A stretch of 64,000 nt of DNA from Bog-756 sp963696495 (lineage in GTDB: Bacteria > Actinomycetota > Acidimicrobiia > Acidimicrobiales > RAAP-2), in assembly GCA_963696495.1 (NCBI GenBank), contig CAVOKJ010000002.1, positions 1,426,001 through 1,490,000 on the forward strand, written 5' to 3'. The position numbers and the translations under genes were made by a program. The notes beneath the pieces were generated by a model. That model saw nothing but the letters and a program-made list of their open reading frames with translations, did no database searches and was not told where the DNA came from. Positions 60,811 to 64,000 of this stretch are shown here, one piece after another. The number at the start of each line of letters is the position of its first letter. Within the stretch, counting starts at the first letter, position 1.

Positions 60811-62354
60811 TGGATCCGCCACGGGGCCGGCGGTCGCTGCTCACCGGGTGGGGACGCACGGCCCCCTCGTCCTCCGACGTGGTCCACGCCGTGCACCCCG
60901 ACGTCGTGGTGTCGACCATGGCCGACGTCACCGCCGCCGCGGGCGATCCTGACGCCGCGGGACGGGGCCTGATCGCCCGTGGCCTCGGGCGCAGCTACGG
61001 AGACGCCGCCCAGAACGCAGGCGGCGTCGTCCTCGACGCCACCTGGTTGGACGCCGTCCACCGGGCGGACCTGGACGACGGCCTGGTCACCGTCGGTGCC
61101 GGAACCAGCCTGCAGACGCTCATGGAGCGGTTCGTCCCGCTCGGCTGGTTCGTGCCCGTCACCCCGGGCACGAGGCTGGTGACGGTGGGCGGTGCCATCG
61201 CCGCCGACATCCACGGCAAGAACCACCATGTCGACGGGAGCTTCTGCTCCCACGTGACGTCGTTCACCCTGGTCACCCCCACCGGCACGTTCCGGGTGTC
61301 GCCCGGGTCCGACCCCGACCTGTTCTGGGCCACCGCCGGGGGCATGGGGCTCACCGGGGTGATCACCGACGCCACCATCCAGATGATCCCCGTCGAGACC
61401 AGCTACATGCTCGTCGACACCGAGCGGGCCCCCGACCTCGACGCGGTGATGGACAAGATGCTGACCGGCGACGCCGCCTACCGGTACTCCGTGGCCTGGA
61501 TCGACTGTCAATCGACCGGGAGCCGCCTCGGTCGTTCAGTGCTCACCCGCGGCGACCACGCCCTCCTCTCGGACCTGCCCGACCGGCTGCGCCGCGACCC
61601 GGCGCGGGCCCGCTCCTTCGTGCCGCGCACCCTGGCCCGCGTCCCGCTCACCCCCCCGAGCGGGCTGCTCAACCCCCTGACGGTCGGTGCGTTCAACGAG
61701 TTCTGGTTCCGCAAGACCCCCCGTCGACAGGTCGCCAGGCCCCACCACATGACCGGCTTCTTCCACCCGCTCGACGGCGTGGCCGCCTGGAACCGGCTCT
61801 ACGGCCAACAGGGCTTCCTCCAGTACCAGTTCGTGGTGCCCGACCGCGAGGCCGAGACGGTCCGCTGGGTCATCGAGCGCCTGACCGAGGTCAAGCTGGC
61901 CTCCTTCCTCGCCGTGCTGAAGCGGTTCGGTCCCGGGGACCCGGGCCCGCTCTCCTTCCCCATGCCGGGCTGGACCCTGGCTCTCGACCTGCCCGTCGGC
62001 TACCCGCAGCTGGACGGGTTGCTCGACGATCTCGACCGGGCGGTCATCGAGGCCGGCGGGCGCGTCTACCTGGCCAAGGACTCGCGGGTCTCGCCGGACT
62101 CCTTCCGGACCATGTACCCGCGGCTGGGCGAGTGGCAGGCCGTCCGGGACCGGGTCGACCCCCACGGCGTGCTCCGGTCCGACCTCGGCCGGCGCCTCGG
62201 CCTGTGCAGGGAGGCGACGCCCGCGGCACGCGGCACGGCCCGCTCCACCCCGCCGACGCCGGCCGGCATCGGGAGCCGGTCCCACCAACGAGAAGAGGAT
62301 CCCGGCGCCACCGAACGGGCGCCGACCCCAGCACCAGAACGGACACGATCATGA
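60810..62354 (+). CDS. dprE1: Decaprenylphosphoryl-beta-D-ribose 2'-oxidase
   Basis: 514 residues. FAD-binding (VAO-type) parts are ARGLGRSYGDAAQNAGG, TPGTRLVTVGGAIAADIHGK and GSFCSHVTSFTLVTP. The substrate domain ends LSFPMPGWTLALDLPVGYPQ, VYLAKDSRVSPDSFRTMYPR, VDPHGVLRSDLGRRLGL. The Lys of AKDSR matches Lys418 of the mycobacterial enzyme. The residue matching Cys387 (NVCVDFP in M. tuberculosis, as I recall it) is Ala391 here (codon 61980-61982). A hydrophilic 50-residue tail follows the family end. It oxidises the ribose 2'-OH; DprE2 then reduces it to arabinose. Confidence 0.93.
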   Translation: MDPPRGRRSLLTGWGRTAPSSSDVVHAVHPDVVVSTMADVTAAAGDPDAAGRGLIARGLGRSYGDAAQNAGGVVLDATWLDAVHRADLDDGLVTVGAGTSLQTLMERFVPLGWFVPVTPGTRLVTVGGAIAADIHGKNHHVDGSFCSHVTSFTLVTPTGTFRVSPGSDPDLFWATAGGMGLTGVITDATIQMIPVETSYMLVDTERAPDLDAVMDKMLTGDAAYRYSVAWIDCQSTGSRLGRSVLTRGDHALLSDLPDRLRRDPARARSFVPRTLARVPLTPPSGLLNPLTVGAFNEFWFRKTPRRQVARPHHMTGFFHPLDGVAAWNRLYGQQGFLQYQFVVPDREAETVRWVIERLTEVKLASFLAVLKRFGPGDPGPLSFPMPGWTLALDLPVGYPQLDGLLDDLDRAVIEAGGRVYLAKDSRVSPDSFRTMYPRLGEWQAVRDRVDPHGVLRSDLGRRLGLCREATPAARGTARSTPPTPAGIGSRSHQREEDPGATERAPTPAPERTRS

Positions 62355-63112
62355 TCGACGCCATCGGGCGCCCCCAGTCGGTACTCGTCCTCGGAGGCTC
62401 CTCCGAGATCGGCCAGGCCATCGTGGACCGGCTGGTCCCGTCGCGGTGCCGGACGGTGGTGCTCGCCGGCCGGGAGGGCCCGCGCCTGTCCGAGGCCGTC
62501 GAGCGGGCCAAGGCGGCGGGCGCCGAGGTCGCCGAGTCGGTGGCGTTCGACGCCACGGACGTGGCCGGACACCGGGAGTTCGCCGACGGGGTGTTCGAGC
62601 GGTTCGGGGACATCGACCTGGTCGTGGTGGCGGCGGGCGTCCTCGGCGACCAGGCCGAGGACGAACGTGACCCCGAGTCGGCGGCGGCTGTGCTGACCAC
62701 CAACTTCACCGGGTTGGCCTCGGCCATGCTGGCCGTGGCCGGCCGCCTGCGGCACCAGGGCCACGGGCGGCTCGTGGTGCTCTCCTCGGTGGCGGGCCTG
62801 CGGGCCCGCAAGGCCAACTTCATCTACGGATCGTCCAAGTCCGGCCTGGACGCCTTCTCCCAGGGGCTGGCCGACTCGCTGGAGGGCAGCGGCGTGGGGG
62901 TGACGATCGTCCGGCCCGGGTTCGTGGTCGGACGGATGACCGAGGGGATGACCCCGGCCCCGTTCTCCACCACGCCCGGGGCCGTGGCCGAGGCCGTGGT
63001 GGCCGGCATCGCCTCCGGCGCCGCCGTGGTCTACGTCCCGGCCGTGCTCCGTTGGGTGTTCCTGGTGATGCGCACGCTGCCCCGGGCCGTCTGGCAGAGG
63101 ATCCCGGGCTGA
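62351..63112 (+). CDS. dprE2: Decaprenylphosphoryl-2-keto-ribose reductase
   Basis: A 253-residue short-chain dehydrogenase: VLVLGGSSEIGQAIVDRLVP (cofactor), FDATDVAGHREFADGVFERF, LVVVAAGVLGDQAED, and catalytic Ser/Tyr/Lys in VVLSSVAGLRARKANF and IYGSSKSGLDAFSQG. It completes epimerisation to decaprenylphosphoryl-arabinose with NADH. Its start overlaps dprE1 (ATGA). A C-terminal hydrophobic segment (VVYVPAVLRWVFLVMRTLPR) suggests membrane association. Confidence 0.93.
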   Translation: MIDAIGRPQSVLVLGGSSEIGQAIVDRLVPSRCRTVVLAGREGPRLSEAVERAKAAGAEVAESVAFDATDVAGHREFADGVFERFGDIDLVVVAAGVLGDQAEDERDPESAAAVLTTNFTGLASAMLAVAGRLRHQGHGRLVVLSSVAGLRARKANFIYGSSKSGLDAFSQGLADSLEGSGVGVTIVRPGFVVGRMTEGMTPAPFSTTPGAVAEAVVAGIASGAAVVYVPAVLRWVFLVMRTLPRAVWQRIPG

Positions 63113-63128
63113 GCGGCCCCCGCGGAGA

Positions 63129-64000
63129 TCAGGCCCGCTTCAGCGGCGCCATCCTCAACAGGAGCTTCTTGCGCCCCACCGTCGGGAATTGCACGGCCGC
63201 CTCGGCATCCTCGCCCGATCCGCCCGTCTCGACCACCGTGCCCTCGCCCCACTTGCCGTGGACGACCCGGTCGCCGACGACCAGCCCCAGGAGCTCGGCG
63301 CCGGTCGTGGCCGGTGCCGGGCGTCGGCGGCCGTCGGCGTAGAAGGCACCGTCGGCAGCCGGGTCCCCGCGGCCGAACACGCTCCGGCCCGGGGTTCCCT
63401 CCGTGTCGTCGGTGGAGGACCGACCCGACCGCCCGGATCCGAACGAGCCCGAGCCGCGGCCGGGGTTGTCGGCGCCCACGTCGCGGATCAGCTCGGTGGG
63501 GATCTCGTTGAGGAACCGGCTGGGGATGTTGCTGCTGGTGTTGCCCCAGAGCATCCGGCTCCACGCATGCGAGAGGTAGAGGTGGCGTTCGGCGCGGGTG
63601 ATACCGACGTAGCAGAGCCGGCGCTCCTCCTCGAGCTCCACCGGATCGCCGAGGGAGCGGAGGTGGGGGAAGATGCCGTCCTCCATGCCGACCAGGAACA
63701 CGGCCGGGAACTCGAGACCCTTGGCGATGTGCATGGTCATCAGCGAGACCTTGGTGCCATCGCCGTCCAGCTGGTCCGAGTCGGCCACCAGCGACGCGGC
63801 CTCGAGGAACTCGGCCAGGGTCCGGTACTCGTCGGCCACGCCGACCAGCTCGTCGATGTTCTCCACCCGGCCCAACGCCTCGATGGTCCCCTCGGACAGC
63901 AGCTCGCTGCGGTACCCCGATCCCTCGACCACTGCGGTGACGATCTGTCCCGGCCCGAGCGTCCCGGCCGTGGCCGGGTCCGGGCCGTCCCCGGGTCCGG
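63129..64000 (-). CDS. pcrA: UvrD/PcrA-type DNA helicase, C-terminal part (5' end outside window)
   Basis: About 290 codons of the 3' end are present and the frame runs off the right edge. Motif V lies in VSLMTMHIAKGLEFPAVFLV with MEDGIFPH. Motif VI is EEERRLCYVGITRAERHLYL. A flexible linker follows, then a Tudor-like C-terminal domain (GLVVGDRVVHGKWGEGTVVE and GRKKLLLRMAPLKRA) that is typical of PcrA and contacts RNA polymerase. A 3'-5' superfamily-1 helicase for repair and replication. It converges on dprE2 with a 16-bp gap. Confidence 0.93.
   Translation of the reverse strand, partial: GPGDGPDPATAGTLGPGQIVTAVVEGSGYRSELLSEGTIEALGRVENIDELVGVADEYRTLAEFLEAASLVADSDQLDGDGTKVSLMTMHIAKGLEFPAVFLVGMEDGIFPHLRSLGDPVELEEERRLCYVGITRAERHLYLSHAWSRMLWGNTSSNIPSRFLNEIPTELIRDVGADNPGRGSGSFGSGRSGRSSTDDTEGTPGRSVFGRGDPAADGAFYADGRRRPAPATTGAELLGLVVGDRVVHGKWGEGTVVETGGSGEDAEAAVQFPTVGRKKLLLRMAPLKRA

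Overview
The window is 64 kb of high-GC chromosomal DNA from an actinobacterium. Two WhiB proteins, a DivIVA protein, UPF0182 next to a YlbL-type PDZ/Lon-like protease, a DUF2342 protein, DprE1/DprE2 with a UbiA-type prenyltransferase, an MptB-like mannosyltransferase and Thr-rich stalk proteins all point to Actinomycetota. A lone mreB and the overall gene set make Acidimicrobiia the best guess. That assignment is inference. There is no 16S gene here to settle it.

Layout. (1) 1-5.8 kb, minus strand: an envelope membrane protein cut by the window edge, a cation/proton antiporter and a cytoplasmic arylsulfatase. (2) 5.8-13 kb: an accessory-looking stretch. It holds an operon of two membrane proteins and a BlaI-type repressor with a metallothionein-like Cys cluster, plus several damaged genes: a frameshifted GyrI-domain gene, a lipoprotein gene with an amber codon, a frameshifted zinc-ribbon membrane protein and a shortened DUF4118 protein. 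(3) 13-16.7 kb: a MarR regulator whose start codon lies in a perfect 34-bp palindrome, then a ClC channel/antiporter with CBS and RCK_C domains, coupled to a PH-like protein. (4) 16.8-31.3 kb: initiator tRNA, UPF0182, a DivIVA/phage-MuF-like fusion protein, YlbL, HEAT repeats, MreB, a catalytically dead HtrA homologue, DUF2342, an active HtrA, two WhiB genes and glutamate formimidoyltransferase. (5) 31.6-40.5 kb: an AAA+/VWA pair, then a succinate dehydrogenase/fumarate reductase operon, an SCP2 protein and two VOC proteins. (6) 40.5-48.4 kb: an MptB-like glycosyltransferase, a GH99-like hydrolase, a cupin protein, lipoproteins, nitronate monooxygenase, a fatty-acid desaturase and DUF2277. (7) 48.4-59.7 kb, minus strand: central metabolism (mdh, icd, metF, folD, purH, purN, sucCD and a B12-binding mutase domain) with a HAD hydrolase. 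(8) 59.8-64 kb: the decaprenylphosphoryl-arabinose operon (prenyltransferase, dprE1, dprE2) and the 3' part of a UvrD/PcrA helicase.

TCA-cycle genes (sdh, mdh, icd, sucCD) and one-carbon/purine genes (metF, folD, purH, purN, formimidoyltransferase) are gathered in one neighbourhood. sucC carries a one-base frameshift that may be a sequence error. No transposase, integrase, CRISPR array or rRNA was seen.
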